From: Telluribacter humicola
GTDB lineage: Bacteria; Bacteroidota; Bacteroidia; Cytophagales; Spirosomataceae
Assembly: GCF_017355935.1 (NCBI RefSeq)
Contig: NZ_JAFIQT010000015.1
Location: forward strand, 1 to 37,678
Direction of reading: 5' to 3'
DNA: 37,678 nt
The position numbers and the translations under genes were made by a program. Below, in pieces: positions 23,285 through 31,500 of the stretch. Numbering within the stretch: position 1 is the stretch's first letter; the number at the start of each line of letters is the position of its first letter. The notes beneath the pieces were generated by a model that was given only the letters and a program-made list of their open reading frames with translations, made no database searches and was not told the DNA's origin.

Positions 23285-24655
23285 ATGCATAACTTCAATA
23301 TCAACCGGCGCCAGTTTATACAAGGCGCTACGGCTTCGCTTGCACTTACATCCTTTGGTGAACGTGGTTTGGATCTGATTAATCCTGCCCAACCTTACCG
23401 CGTCGGTCTGATCGGTACGGGGTGGTACGGCAAAAGTGACCTGTTCCGCCTCATGCAGGTAGCCCCCGTTGAGGTAGTGGCCCTCTGTGACGTAGATAAG
23501 AAAATGCTGGATGGGGCCGCCAAACTGGTGAGTGAGCGGCAGAAGTCAGGCAAGACGCCCCGCCTGTACGGCGACTACCGCAAGATGCTTGCCGATGTCC
23601 AGATGGATATCGTCCTGATCGGATCGCCCGACCATTGGCACGCCCTGCAGATGATCGACGCCGTGAAGGCCGGCTCACACGTGTACGTACAGAAGCCAAT
23701 CAGTGTAGATGTGATGGAGGGGGAGGCAATGGTAGCGGCGGCTCGCAAATACAATAAGGTGGTACAGGTAGGTACCCAACGCAAGAGTACTCCCCACCTG
23801 ATCGATGCCAAGAAGAATATCGTAGACGCCGGACTACTGGGTAAAATTGCACACGTGGAGATGTGCTGCTATAACCACATGCGTAATAACGGCAACCCGC
23901 CTGTGCAGGCCGTACCCGCCCACCTTGACTACGAGATGTGGACCGGACCGGCTCCGCTGCGGCCTTACGATGGATTGCCTCACCTGCGTTGGTGGCGTAC
24001 CTTCGAGGAGTATGGAAACGGAATTATGGGAGATATGTGTATACATATGTTGGATACCGTTCGTTGGATGCTGGATCTGGGCTGGCCTAAAAAGATCAGC
24101 TCAACCGGAGGTATCTACGTACAGACCGGCGGAAAATCCAATATACCTGATACGCAGTCAGCCATCTTTGAATTTGACGGACTGAATGCGGTGTGGCAAC
24201 AACGCTCATGGGGTACTCCTAACAATCCTGAGTACCCCTGGTCATTTACTCTGTATGGTGAGAAGGGTACCCTTTGGGGCAGTACCATGCGCTGTGATTT
24301 TATACCGGTAGATAAAAAAGCGGAGAAGATTCATATGGATGTCGTATACGAACGGGAGAAGTACCCCGAAGATCTCAAAGAGGAACGCATCGAACTAAAT
24401 GCCGCTCCGGCTACTCGTTTGCATATGCTTGATTTTCTTTCAGCTATCGAAAAGAGCAGTCGCCCGGTGGCCGACATTCAGGAAGGTCATATCTCTACAG
24501 CCAGCTGTTTGTTAGCTAATATTTCTATGAAAACGGGCCGTCCGGTTGTATACGATCCGAAGAAGCGCGAAATAGTAGGTGATAAGGACGCTACTGCTTT
24601 GCTGAAACGTCAGTATCGGCAGCCCTGGGTACATCCGGACCCTAAGCTGGTATAA
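23285..24655 (+). CDS. Tat-exported Gfo/Idh/MocA family oxidoreductase (copy 2)
   Basis: The 456-residue protein starts at ATG 23285 and has the same length as the copy at 13663; a gap-free comparison by eye gives about 60 differences (about 87% identity). The Tat leader NINRRQFIQG, the GLIGTGWYG cofactor loop, the unusual VQKP and the GIMGDMCIHMLD segment are all kept. Differences cluster in the last 120 residues and around the segment near residue 197 (FP versus NH). It is a stand-alone gene with its own terminator, divergent from a GntP permease. It is likely a recent duplicate with a related or shifted substrate. Confidence 0.9.
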   Translation: MHNFNINRRQFIQGATASLALTSFGERGLDLINPAQPYRVGLIGTGWYGKSDLFRLMQVAPVEVVALCDVDKKMLDGAAKLVSERQKSGKTPRLYGDYRKMLADVQMDIVLIGSPDHWHALQMIDAVKAGSHVYVQKPISVDVMEGEAMVAAARKYNKVVQVGTQRKSTPHLIDAKKNIVDAGLLGKIAHVEMCCYNHMRNNGNPPVQAVPAHLDYEMWTGPAPLRPYDGLPHLRWWRTFEEYGNGIMGDMCIHMLDTVRWMLDLGWPKKISSTGGIYVQTGGKSNIPDTQSAIFEFDGLNAVWQQRSWGTPNNPEYPWSFTLYGEKGTLWGSTMRCDFIPVDKKAEKIHMDVVYEREKYPEDLKEERIELNAAPATRLHMLDFLSAIEKSSRPVADIQEGHISTASCLLANISMKTGRPVVYDPKKREIVGDKDATALLKRQYRQPWVHPDPKLV

Positions 24656-24675
24656 TCTCATAGTAGTAAAAACAC

Positions 24676-24710
24676 AAAAGCACCCGGTGAGTCCGGGTGC
24701 TTTTGCTTTA
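24676..24710. terminator. Terminator after Gfo/Idh/MocA copy 2
   Basis: A 12-bp perfect stem, AAAAGCACCCGG (24676-24687) with CCGGGTGCTTTT (24693-24704), has a five-base loop followed by a T-rich tail on the plus strand. The A-run on the left gives a T-tract on the minus strand, so it may also end the convergent lipid-kinase gene. Confidence 0.88.
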
Positions 24711-24732
24711 CAGGTGGTACAGATAAGTAGTA

Positions 24733-25632
24733 TTACGCTGGCAGGATTACGTCCAGTAATCCGCTCTTAAGTTCTATCTCTATCTCGATGGGCTTTTTTA
24801 ACTTAAGTACCTCGTCATCTATGTGCATGACTGATCCCTCCCAGGCTATTTTTATGGATTTAGCCTTCACTGGTTTTATAGGCATCTCAGTAGGATGATC
24901 GTGGATACTATCCAGGAGGTAGTTGCCCAGAGCTTCACGTTGGCTTCCCTTTACCATCACTACATCAAATGCACCATCGCCGGGATCAGCGTCAGGAGCC
25001 AGCATCAGCTTGGGACCAACGGCTTTGATATTCATCACCTCTACAATAATATAATCATCCGAATAATCTTCACCGTCCAGCATAATGCGGCACCCGGCCG
25101 GATTACAGGTTGGTAGGATATGATGCATGAGCTGCTGAGCGGCTCTGATCTCTTCGGCGGGAGAATCAAAATTCTTCTTGTACTTATCCTTAAATTCGCG
25201 TATTAGCTGAGGTATAGTACCAAAACCCAGTGACTCGATCAGAAAGTTAATATCTGGGAGGCCACTAACCTTACCTACATCAAAGTGTCTTGGCTGTTTC
25301 ATATTCCACCTGGCTACTACTTCACTTATTTCCCGGTTTAGCTTAAGGGTTGTAGCTATGTTATTAGCAGTACCTAATGGGAGTATGGTGAGAGGAACCG
25401 GTTTTTCCAGTAGTTTTTTGTTCAGTAGTTTCTTAGCTACTTTTCTAACTGTACCATCCCCACCCGCAATAACCAGGAAGTCCACCTCCGGGCTGATCTC
25501 ATCCCATCCCTTTTCTTTTATGGACGAATATTCGCAGGTATAGCCTTTTGATTCCAGGAGTCGAATTAAGTCCTTAGGTGTGTGCTCTTCTTCCCCGGCA
25601 CCGGGATTATGAATAAGTTTCGCAAGAGGCAT
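24733..25632 (-). CDS. Diacylglycerol/lipid kinase family protein (YegS-like)
   Basis: The 299-residue protein starts at ATG 25630-25632. The DAGK catalytic domain has an early HNPGAG phosphate loop, FLVIAGGDGTVRKVAKKL (GGDGT at 57-61) and the LPLGTANNIA motif. The C-terminal beta sandwich includes LMLAPDADPGDGAFDVVMV. These enzymes phosphorylate diacylglycerol or other lipids with ATP in the cytosol at the membrane face. It is a single gene, divergent from surE across 83 bp. Confidence 0.9.
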   Translation of the reverse strand: MPLAKLIHNPGAGEEEHTPKDLIRLLESKGYTCEYSSIKEKGWDEISPEVDFLVIAGGDGTVRKVAKKLLNKKLLEKPVPLTILPLGTANNIATTLKLNREISEVVARWNMKQPRHFDVGKVSGLPDINFLIESLGFGTIPQLIREFKDKYKKNFDSPAEEIRAAQQLMHHILPTCNPAGCRIMLDGEDYSDDYIIVEVMNIKAVGPKLMLAPDADPGDGAFDVVMVKGSQREALGNYLLDSIHDHPTEMPIKPVKAKSIKIAWEGSVMHIDDEVLKLKKPIEIEIELKSGLLDVILPA

Positions 25633-25715
25633 TGACTACATGTTTTGAGAGAAACGAACATAAAACATACCAGAGGCTAGTTTGTTAGATATCAGAGGAC
25701 TAAAAGGTAACGATT

Positions 25716-26459
25716 ATGAGAATTCTGGTAACAAATGATGATGGAATTTATAGCCCGGGTATAGCTGCCCTGGCCAAAGTTGCTACACAGTTTGGTGAAG
25801 TACGGGTGGTTGCGCCTGATGTAGAGCAGTCATCCATGGGACACGCCATTACAGCCACGCGTCCGCTGTCCTATAAAAAATCACCTATCAAATTTGAAGG
25901 GATTGATGCCTATCGGGTGAATGGTACCCCAGCCGACTGCGTAGCCCTGGGTACGCATCTCTGGACCAAAACTGACCTGGTGCTGTCGGGCATCAACCTG
26001 GGTCTGAACTTGGGGAACTCCATGTGGCACTCGGGTACACTGGCGGCAGCCAAGCAGGCTGCACTACTGGGGATGCGGGGGATAGCCTTCAGTACTCCCG
26101 TTGGCAAAGAGGAACCTGATTTTGATAAACTTGCTCCCTTTGTGGAGGAGTCACTACGGCTCCTGATTGATATGAAGGATTTGTGTCTGGTAAATGTGAA
26201 TCTACCGCAGGAGCCTGCGGGAATACGGTGGACCCGTCAGTCGGTACGGATGTATGATGGTAAGATAGTACCGGGTATGGACCCCATGGGGCGTAAGCAC
26301 TATTGGTTTACGGTTACACCGCTGGAACCGGCTGAGGAAGGAACCGACCGGTGGGCCGTAGAGAACGGATTTGTTTCTATCACTCCTCTGCGTCTGGATC
26401 TGACGAATGAGGAAGAATTGAAAAAAACGCAGCAAAATCAGTCTTATGCTAATACCTAG
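25716..26459 (+). CDS. surE: 5'/3'-nucleotidase SurE
   Basis: The 247-residue protein starts at ATG 25716 and has the usual length. The metal site NDDG (Asn7, Asp8, Asp9) follows the first strand. [14 protein letters not shown] holds the conserved Ser ligand region, and [10 protein letters not shown] supplies the conserved Asn. SurE removes phosphate from nucleoside monophosphates and helps stationary-phase survival. It stops with TAG three bases before a very long hairpin. Confidence 0.95.
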   Translation: MRILVTNDDGIYSPGIAALAKVATQFGEVRVVAPDVEQSSMGHAITATRPLSYKKSPIKFEGIDAYRVNGTPADCVALGTHLWTKTDLVLSGINLGLNLGNSMWHSGTLAAAKQAALLGMRGIAFSTPVGKEEPDFDKLAPFVEESLRLLIDMKDLCLVNVNLPQEPAGIRWTRQSVRMYDGKIVPGMDPMGRKHYWFTVTPLEPAEEGTDRWAVENGFVSITPLRLDLTNEEELKKTQQNQSYANT

Positions 26460-26461
26460 TA

Positions 26462-26520
26462 TACTTTCAACACAAGAGGCAGTCCTGTCTGAACAGAGAC
26501 TGCCTCTTGTGTTGAAAGTA
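26462..26520. terminator. Very long perfect hairpin between surE and small acidic-protein gene
   Basis: A 23-bp perfect stem pairs 26462-26484 with 26498-26520. The 13-base loop can itself pair TCTG with CAGA. It lies between two convergent genes. Neither side has a long T-tract beyond the arms, although each arm ends in short T/A runs, so it probably acts as a bidirectional terminator or 3'-end stabiliser. Confidence 0.7.
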
Positions 26521-26530
26521 CTTCTAGGTT

Positions 26531-26734
26531 TTATTCCTTGTTATCGGGACCTTTGGCTTCTTTCACGTCAGATTCGTCTTCCATTCGTTGAAAGTTTCTG
26601 GCGGTTGGGTCAGCTCCCTGAATCGTATCCTCATCAGGGTCTACATCCTTATGATCAAAGCTTCTCGCTGTTTTATCAAATCCTTCGTCCGGATTATTCG
26701 CCTCCTTATTATCGGGCTTTTTTGGGTCTTGCAT
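26531..26734 (-). CDS. Small acidic, disordered hypothetical protein
   Basis: The 67-residue protein starts at ATG 26732-26734. It is almost all charged and polar (Asp, Glu, Lys, Asn, Pro), with no hydrophobic core. Two pairs of internal repeats are visible: KKPDNKEAN with KGPDNKE at the two ends, and DKTARSFDHKDVDPDED with DPTARNFQRMEDES in the middle. It should be intrinsically disordered and heat-soluble. Function is unknown. It sits between surE and the FAD/Rieske oxidoreductase gene. Confidence 0.7.
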   Translation of the reverse strand: MQDPKKPDNKEANNPDEGFDKTARSFDHKDVDPDEDTIQGADPTARNFQRMEDESDVKEAKGPDNKE

Positions 26735-26861
26735 GACTATCAGATTTTAAGGTTCTCAGTTTCTTTTACACCTTTTCTACTTAAAAAAACAGTTCCAGTG
26801 GCCTATACTGTCGTATAAATCCCGGCAACGGCTGCTGCGGGTAAAATAGTCAACAAGCCAC

Positions 26862-28421
26862 CTACTGCTTTGCCTGAATATCCTTCTTCTCCAGATTATG
26901 AATAGCCGGACCCTCTATAACGGTACCATCAATCATAAAGCGGCTGCCGTGGCAGGGACAGTCCCAGGTCTTCTCGGCATTGTTCCAGTTGACTGCACAT
27001 AGCAGATGCGGGCAAATAGCTGAGCACACATGGAGCTGGTCCTTCTCATCGCGGTAAGCGGCCAGCTTTTCGCCGTTTACTTTTATGGTCTTGCCTTCTC
27101 CCTTCTGTATTTCCTTGAATTCGCTGACATCCGCAGTAAACGGATTTCCTTTGATATACTGAACCGCTACATTGGCGTTCTCTTTGATGAATTCTTTGAC
27201 CGTGGCCAGGCTGGCTATGCGTTTAGGATTGAATGCCTCAACCCATTCAGGATTCTCCTTGCCCAATATTTGCTCGGAAATATGAATCCCTGCTACAGTA
27301 CCGTACGTAAGTCCATCCGCGTCATAGCTGGTGGCCATGTAGGTACGCTTGCTGCCAATGGTAGGTAAGCCGGCCGCACCAATGTTGGTCTGACCGATAT
27401 AGGGTACTCCATCACCTGAGCGGTAATGCTGGGCGGACCATCGGTACTCTACCGAGGCTACATCAAATGTTTTACGGGCATAGTCTTCCAGTTCTTTGAA
27501 GTAGTGCTGGTACTCCTGTTCGCTGGCCTGACCGGTTTTATGATGGTTACCTACTACCATCAGTATATCCAGGTCTTTGGATTCGGAGCCGTGAGTTGTG
27601 ATAGTCTTATGGATTCCGTCATTATGCCAGAAGTAAGCATCAGGATATTCACCACGCAGTTTTACGGCAACAGCATAGCTACGGTAGGGTCCCGCAACAG
27701 TATGGACAGTATGAATACCAATGGGTAGGTGAGTGGCTACTACTACATAACTGGCCTTGACAGATCCATTGGTTGTTTTGACTATACAATGATCTTCTTC
27801 CTCCTTATAATCATATACCGTAGTGTATTCATAAAGCTGTGCTCCCTGGGCTGCTATATTTTCGGCCATTCCCAGTACATACTTAAGCGGATGAAAGCGA
27901 GCCTGTCCGTCCATACGGGCTGCCTTTTTGATATTGGATTTGTGTAGGGGAGGGACCTCATCCACAAGTTCCACCTGTAATCCGGCTTCCCGTAAGGCAT
28001 CTACTTCCTTCTCAATCTTCGATACCATTTTATCTTCATACGTATAATAGTACCACGGTCTTCTGGAAAAATGGCAATCAATATTCTTACTGCTGGCCTG
28101 TAGCTCTATAAAGTCTAGGGCGGCGCTACGAGCTTGAGCTATGGTCTGGATTGTCTGTGTATCGCGATTGGTTTTGATGTTTTGATAGTAGGGGCTAACC
28201 GGTACATACAGATTACCAGATGACCAACCAGTAGTACCACCACCAATGCGGCGTGCATCAAGTACCGCTACTTTCTTGCCGGCGGCAACCAACCGTTGGG
28301 CGGTAGTAATACCGGTTATGCCTCCGCCTATAATAGCTACATCTACTTCTATATTACCTTCCAGAGAAGGGTACTCGGAACGCTTAGCAATAGTTGCTTC
28401 CCAGAATGATTGTGTTTCCAT
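26862..28421 (-). CDS. FAD-dependent oxidoreductase with C-terminal Rieske domain
   Basis: The 519-residue protein starts at ATG 28419-28421. A DAO-type FAD domain opens with VDVAIIGGGITGITTAQRLV, continues with GGGTTGWSSGN, and has a late YMATSYDADGLTYGTVAG. From about residue 425 a Rieske [2Fe-2S] domain follows, with Cys-Pro-His, 15 residues, then Cys-x-x-His (DCPCHGSRF), all ligands present. Such fusions occur in Bacillota and Bacteroidota and probably feed electrons between FAD and the iron-sulphur centre; the natural substrate (an amine or amino acid for DAO relatives) is unknown. It lies 372 bp downstream of the D-amino-acid operon on the same strand, beyond a hairpin. Confidence 0.92.
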   Translation of the reverse strand: METQSFWEATIAKRSEYPSLEGNIEVDVAIIGGGITGITTAQRLVAAGKKVAVLDARRIGGGTTGWSSGNLYVPVSPYYQNIKTNRDTQTIQTIAQARSAALDFIELQASSKNIDCHFSRRPWYYYTYEDKMVSKIEKEVDALREAGLQVELVDEVPPLHKSNIKKAARMDGQARFHPLKYVLGMAENIAAQGAQLYEYTTVYDYKEEEDHCIVKTTNGSVKASYVVVATHLPIGIHTVHTVAGPYRSYAVAVKLRGEYPDAYFWHNDGIHKTITTHGSESKDLDILMVVGNHHKTGQASEQEYQHYFKELEDYARKTFDVASVEYRWSAQHYRSGDGVPYIGQTNIGAAGLPTIGSKRTYMATSYDADGLTYGTVAGIHISEQILGKENPEWVEAFNPKRIASLATVKEFIKENANVAVQYIKGNPFTADVSEFKEIQKGEGKTIKVNGEKLAAYRDEKDQLHVCSAICPHLLCAVNWNNAEKTWDCPCHGSRFMIDGTVIEGPAIHNLEKKDIQAKQ

Positions 28422-28793
28422 ACGATTAAGCTAAATGGTGTGAATGAGATAGTACGATAACTCGATGTATCTTAATAGGTTTCGACTAATGTAGGGAATG
28501 CGGGAGTAAGTACAATCTATAGCATATAGTATAGTGGTTTCTTATAAAGAGAATTATAACGTTCTTATCGCGTTATGAATAATAATTATAATTAGATAAA
28601 TGATGAAGAGATAGGAAAAAGTAAGATTGGTAAGGACTGATGAATGGAGGAGAGAGTAGGGGGGATAATGCGATAAAAGAGTAGATAGAAATTGTAACAA
28701 TTTAATATGTAGATGATTGAAGTAAAATGGAGATTAGTGCGGCAGAAGCTAGTATAAATGTGATTTGCTTCTGCCGCACTGATAGAGTGGTAC
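28422..28793. other. AT-rich intergenic region before the FAD/Rieske gene
   Basis: No gene is supported; the only ORF (28592-28870, minus) overlaps the dipeptidase end in another frame and looks like a shadow. It contains the terminator at 28736-28780 and, nearer 28430-28700, the probable promoter of the FAD/Rieske gene in AT-rich DNA. Confidence 0.5.
28736..28780 (-). terminator. Hairpin terminator after the D-amino-acid operon
   Basis: A perfect 14-bp stem, AGTGCGGCAGAAGC (28736-28749) with GCTTCTGCCGCACT (28767-28780), has a 17-base loop. It lies 13 bp past the stop of the dipeptidase gene, in the leftward direction. The T-tract after it is weak. Confidence 0.65.
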
Positions 28794-29864
28794 TTACTTC
28801 CAGGCTCTTTCCAGGAAATGGACCCAGTTGCGCCACATAACTCTTTCGATGTCATCCTGGCTGTACCCACGCTTACTTAGCAGATCGGTCATAGTCTGCA
28901 GGTCGGCGATAGAATCCAGATCCGCCGGACATTGCTCCGTACCAAAGGCTCCGTCCAGGTCGGATCCTATACCTACGTGATTGGCATTGCCGGCCAACTG
29001 ACATATATGATCCAGATGGTCTATGACGTGTTCGATCGTGAGACCTACTTCCTGGGGCTTTGTCTTACCCCGTTCCCAGCCGGGGATCATCATCCAGGCG
29101 TCGAAAGCCATCCCTATGACAGCTCCGCGGCTGAGTAGCTCCCGGATCATCTCGTCGGAGAACTGGCGGTTGTGTGGCGTGATCTTACGCACCAGGTTAT
29201 GGCTAGCCCATACCGGACCTGTATAGATATCCATGGCATCCCAGAAGGCCGAGTCGCACAGGTGAGTAGCATCCAGGATGATGTTCAGCTTCTCCATCTC
29301 CCGGATCAGGTCTTTGCCCTTCTGATTAAGAGGCTGGTCCGCATCGGTACCGTAGGCATAGATCCCCGGGCCATAGTGAGCGGGACCTACGGCCCGTAGC
29401 CCGTACTCATAGGCCTGGTGCAGGTGATCCAGCGAGAGGATTGAGTCGGCCCCTTCCAGACTCAGGATATACCCAATAGGAAGCTCCTCGGTCGACTCGG
29501 CTCCCTGCCATAGCGCCAGGTGATCCTTCAGGCCCTGCCTGTCCCGGATCTGTACCATCTCGCCCTGGTACTCCATAGCCTGGTACCAGGCCACCTGGGC
29601 CTGCGTCATCCCCCAGGCCTGTGCCTGTGAGTGCCAGCCCGGCAGATTATTGTCAGGTGCTACGTAGCGACCTATCTGAGTAGCCACACATAGTCCAATA
29701 TTACCGCATCGCATTTCCGGAAAGCTAACAACGCCCCGGCCTCGGTCAGGCTTATCAGTTAGGTGTTTCTCCCGTTCACGTATAGCACTTAGTTCCTGAG
29801 TCAGGTCCCGGTTCCATTCGATCGCATTCATAGACAGATCGAGGTGGGCATCAAAAAGTAGCAT
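28794..29864 (-). CDS. Membrane dipeptidase (peptidase M19)
   Basis: The 356-residue protein starts at ATG 29862-29864. The metal-binding His-x-Asp is DAHLDL (His7, Asp9). Further family marks are LSLEGAD (Glu bridging the zincs), LDATHLCDSAFWD (His), WASHNLVRKI (His) and VGIGSDLDG near the C-terminus. M19 enzymes hydrolyse dipeptides, including those with a D-residue at the C-terminal side. No signal peptide is visible, so it is probably cytosolic. It is the last of four tightly packed genes (21 bp after the PLP enzyme), matching release of D-amino acids for it. Confidence 0.92.
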   Translation of the reverse strand: MLLFDAHLDLSMNAIEWNRDLTQELSAIREREKHLTDKPDRGRGVVSFPEMRCGNIGLCVATQIGRYVAPDNNLPGWHSQAQAWGMTQAQVAWYQAMEYQGEMVQIRDRQGLKDHLALWQGAESTEELPIGYILSLEGADSILSLDHLHQAYEYGLRAVGPAHYGPGIYAYGTDADQPLNQKGKDLIREMEKLNIILDATHLCDSAFWDAMDIYTGPVWASHNLVRKITPHNRQFSDEMIRELLSRGAVIGMAFDAWMMIPGWERGKTKPQEVGLTIEHVIDHLDHICQLAGNANHVGIGSDLDGAFGTEQCPADLDSIADLQTMTDLLSKRGYSQDDIERVMWRNWVHFLERAWK

Positions 29865-29885
29865 AGGTATAGCTGAGGAAAGAGA

Positions 29886-30992
29886 TTAATAAGTTAAGGT
29901 TCGGTTACGCGCCACTACATTCCACTTGTCTACCAGCTGGCCACCTTCTATGATAGCGGCCCGGTCGTGCAATGCTACCGTAGGACATATATGGTAGGGA
30001 ATGGCGTAGAGGACATCACCCACTTTAAGCTGGCCCCAGTTCTGGACCTGGAGTACGCCATGTTCTTCACTCTGGCTAAGTACTTGGTAGTCTTCCAGAT
30101 TCAGAAAGCGCACCCGACGCTCAATGGGATTCTCGGCCGATACGGCTTTATGTCCCAGATCCGTGGTAATAATACCTGGCGCCGGTTTAGAGATAACACG
30201 GGTAATCAGCACGGCAGCGTGGAGGAAAGGCTGATCCAGGAACCGATCGCCGTAGCCCCAGTCCCAAAGCAAACAGGTACCCGGACTACAGTAGATCTCT
30301 TCGCGAAGAGCATGTACCGTAAAGGTCGGAGAGCCGCCCGCAATGATCATAGGCTCAGGCAAACCTTTCTCACGGATTTGCTCACGTAGTTCGTATACTT
30401 TTTTGAAGGCCGCATCACTCGCCGCTTTACGCTCGGCAAAGTCTTCGTTACGAATATGCCCATCGTACACGTGCAACCCGGCCAGTTGCAGATGAGGCAG
30501 CTTAGACAGATACTCGTAGAGGGACAGAATCCGCTCATCAATTGGGTGGCCAGAGCGGTCCATCCCATTATTTACGTCTAAGAACACCTGAATACGGCGG
30601 CCTTTAACCCCACAGCGTTCATTAAGGTACTGTGCCGTATCTTCATTATCCACCAGTGAGCCAAACTGTACCTCCGGATATTCAGCCGCCAGGCTGAGGT
30701 AGCGATCTGCCTTTGGCCCCACCAACTGGTAAGCCAGCAGGATCCACTTTGCTCCGGCATCGGCCAGCATTTCGGCCTCCGCGATAGTCGCGCATTTAAA
30801 TTTACTGATCCCGGCTTCCAGCTGCATCTGCACCACTTCCTTCATTTTGTGCGTCTTCACGTGCGGAACCAGGCGGTCGGCGTCACCACCGACCAGCCTC
30901 AGCATGGTTTGAATATTATCAGCGACCCGATCTTTGTACACTAGCAGCGCGGGCGAATCTACAGAATCAGGGTTTTGGAGTTGGTACCACAT
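29886..30992 (-). CDS. D-threonine/D-serine-type PLP enzyme (DSD1/D-TA family)
   Basis: The 368-residue protein starts at ATG 30990-30992. The alanine-racemase-like N-terminal barrel has the PLP lysine in LVPHVKTHKM (Lys46) and DVNNGMDRSGH. The C-terminal domain has the metal site YHICPTVALHDRA, as in metal-dependent D-serine dehydratase and D-threonine aldolase. The reaction is either D-serine to pyruvate and ammonia or D-threonine to glycine and acetaldehyde; sequence alone does not decide. The gene is 17 bp after ridA, which favours a dehydratase that releases 2-aminoacrylate. Confidence 0.88.
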   Translation of the reverse strand: MWYQLQNPDSVDSPALLVYKDRVADNIQTMLRLVGGDADRLVPHVKTHKMKEVVQMQLEAGISKFKCATIAEAEMLADAGAKWILLAYQLVGPKADRYLSLAAEYPEVQFGSLVDNEDTAQYLNERCGVKGRRIQVFLDVNNGMDRSGHPIDERILSLYEYLSKLPHLQLAGLHVYDGHIRNEDFAERKAASDAAFKKVYELREQIREKGLPEPMIIAGGSPTFTVHALREEIYCSPGTCLLWDWGYGDRFLDQPFLHAAVLITRVISKPAPGIITTDLGHKAVSAENPIERRVRFLNLEDYQVLSQSEEHGVLQVQNWGQLKVGDVLYAIPYHICPTVALHDRAAIIEGGQLVDKWNVVARNRTLTY

Positions 30993-31009
30993 AATTGGTT
31001 AGGTATTAC

Positions 31010-31477
31010 TTAGTCAATCAGCTCAAACATAGCCTCTATTTCTACGGGGATGTTGTCAGGCAAGGAACCCATACCCACCGCACTACGTACACCTATTCCG
31101 TTTTCTTCTCCCCAAATAGCAGCAAAGAGTTCGCTGCATCCGTTGATGACGTAAGGGTGACGCTCAAAGTCGGAGGTACAGTTGACCATACCCAATATTT
31201 TAACAACGCGCTTGATGCGGTTAAGGCTACCCAGGTTCGCTTTGATGGTGGACAAAATGGTGAGTCCTACCTGACGGGCGGCGAGTTTTCCCTCCTCTAT
31301 ATCCATGTCTTCTCCGATACGACCCATAATGAGGCTACCGTCATCTTGTACCGTTCCGTGGCCAGACACATACAGCCAGCGGTTGTCAACGATCAGGCAG
31401 GGTTTATAAACTCCCTTGGGGGCGGGAGCAGGCGGAAGATTAAGCTCAAGTTTGGCAAACTGTTGTTCAGCAGACAT
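31010..31477 (-). CDS. RidA family protein
   Basis: The 155-residue protein starts at ATG 31475-31477 and is somewhat longer than classical RidA (about 130). YjgF/RidA features are the WLYVSGHG strand, the mid helices, and GIGVRSAVGMGSLPDNIPVEIE, whose Arg corresponds to the active-site Arg of RidA. The family hydrolyses reactive enamines and imines made by PLP enzymes. It sits between the permease and the PLP enzyme (23 and 17 bp gaps), fitting a detoxifying role in the same pathway. Confidence 0.85.
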   Translation of the reverse strand: MSAEQQFAKLELNLPPAPAPKGVYKPCLIVDNRWLYVSGHGTVQDDGSLIMGRIGEDMDIEEGKLAARQVGLTILSTIKANLGSLNRIKRVVKILGMVNCTSDFERHPYVINGCSELFAAIWGEENGIGVRSAVGMGSLPDNIPVEIEAMFELID

Positions 31478-31500
31478 ACTAAATGGTAAGAGTTAAATGA

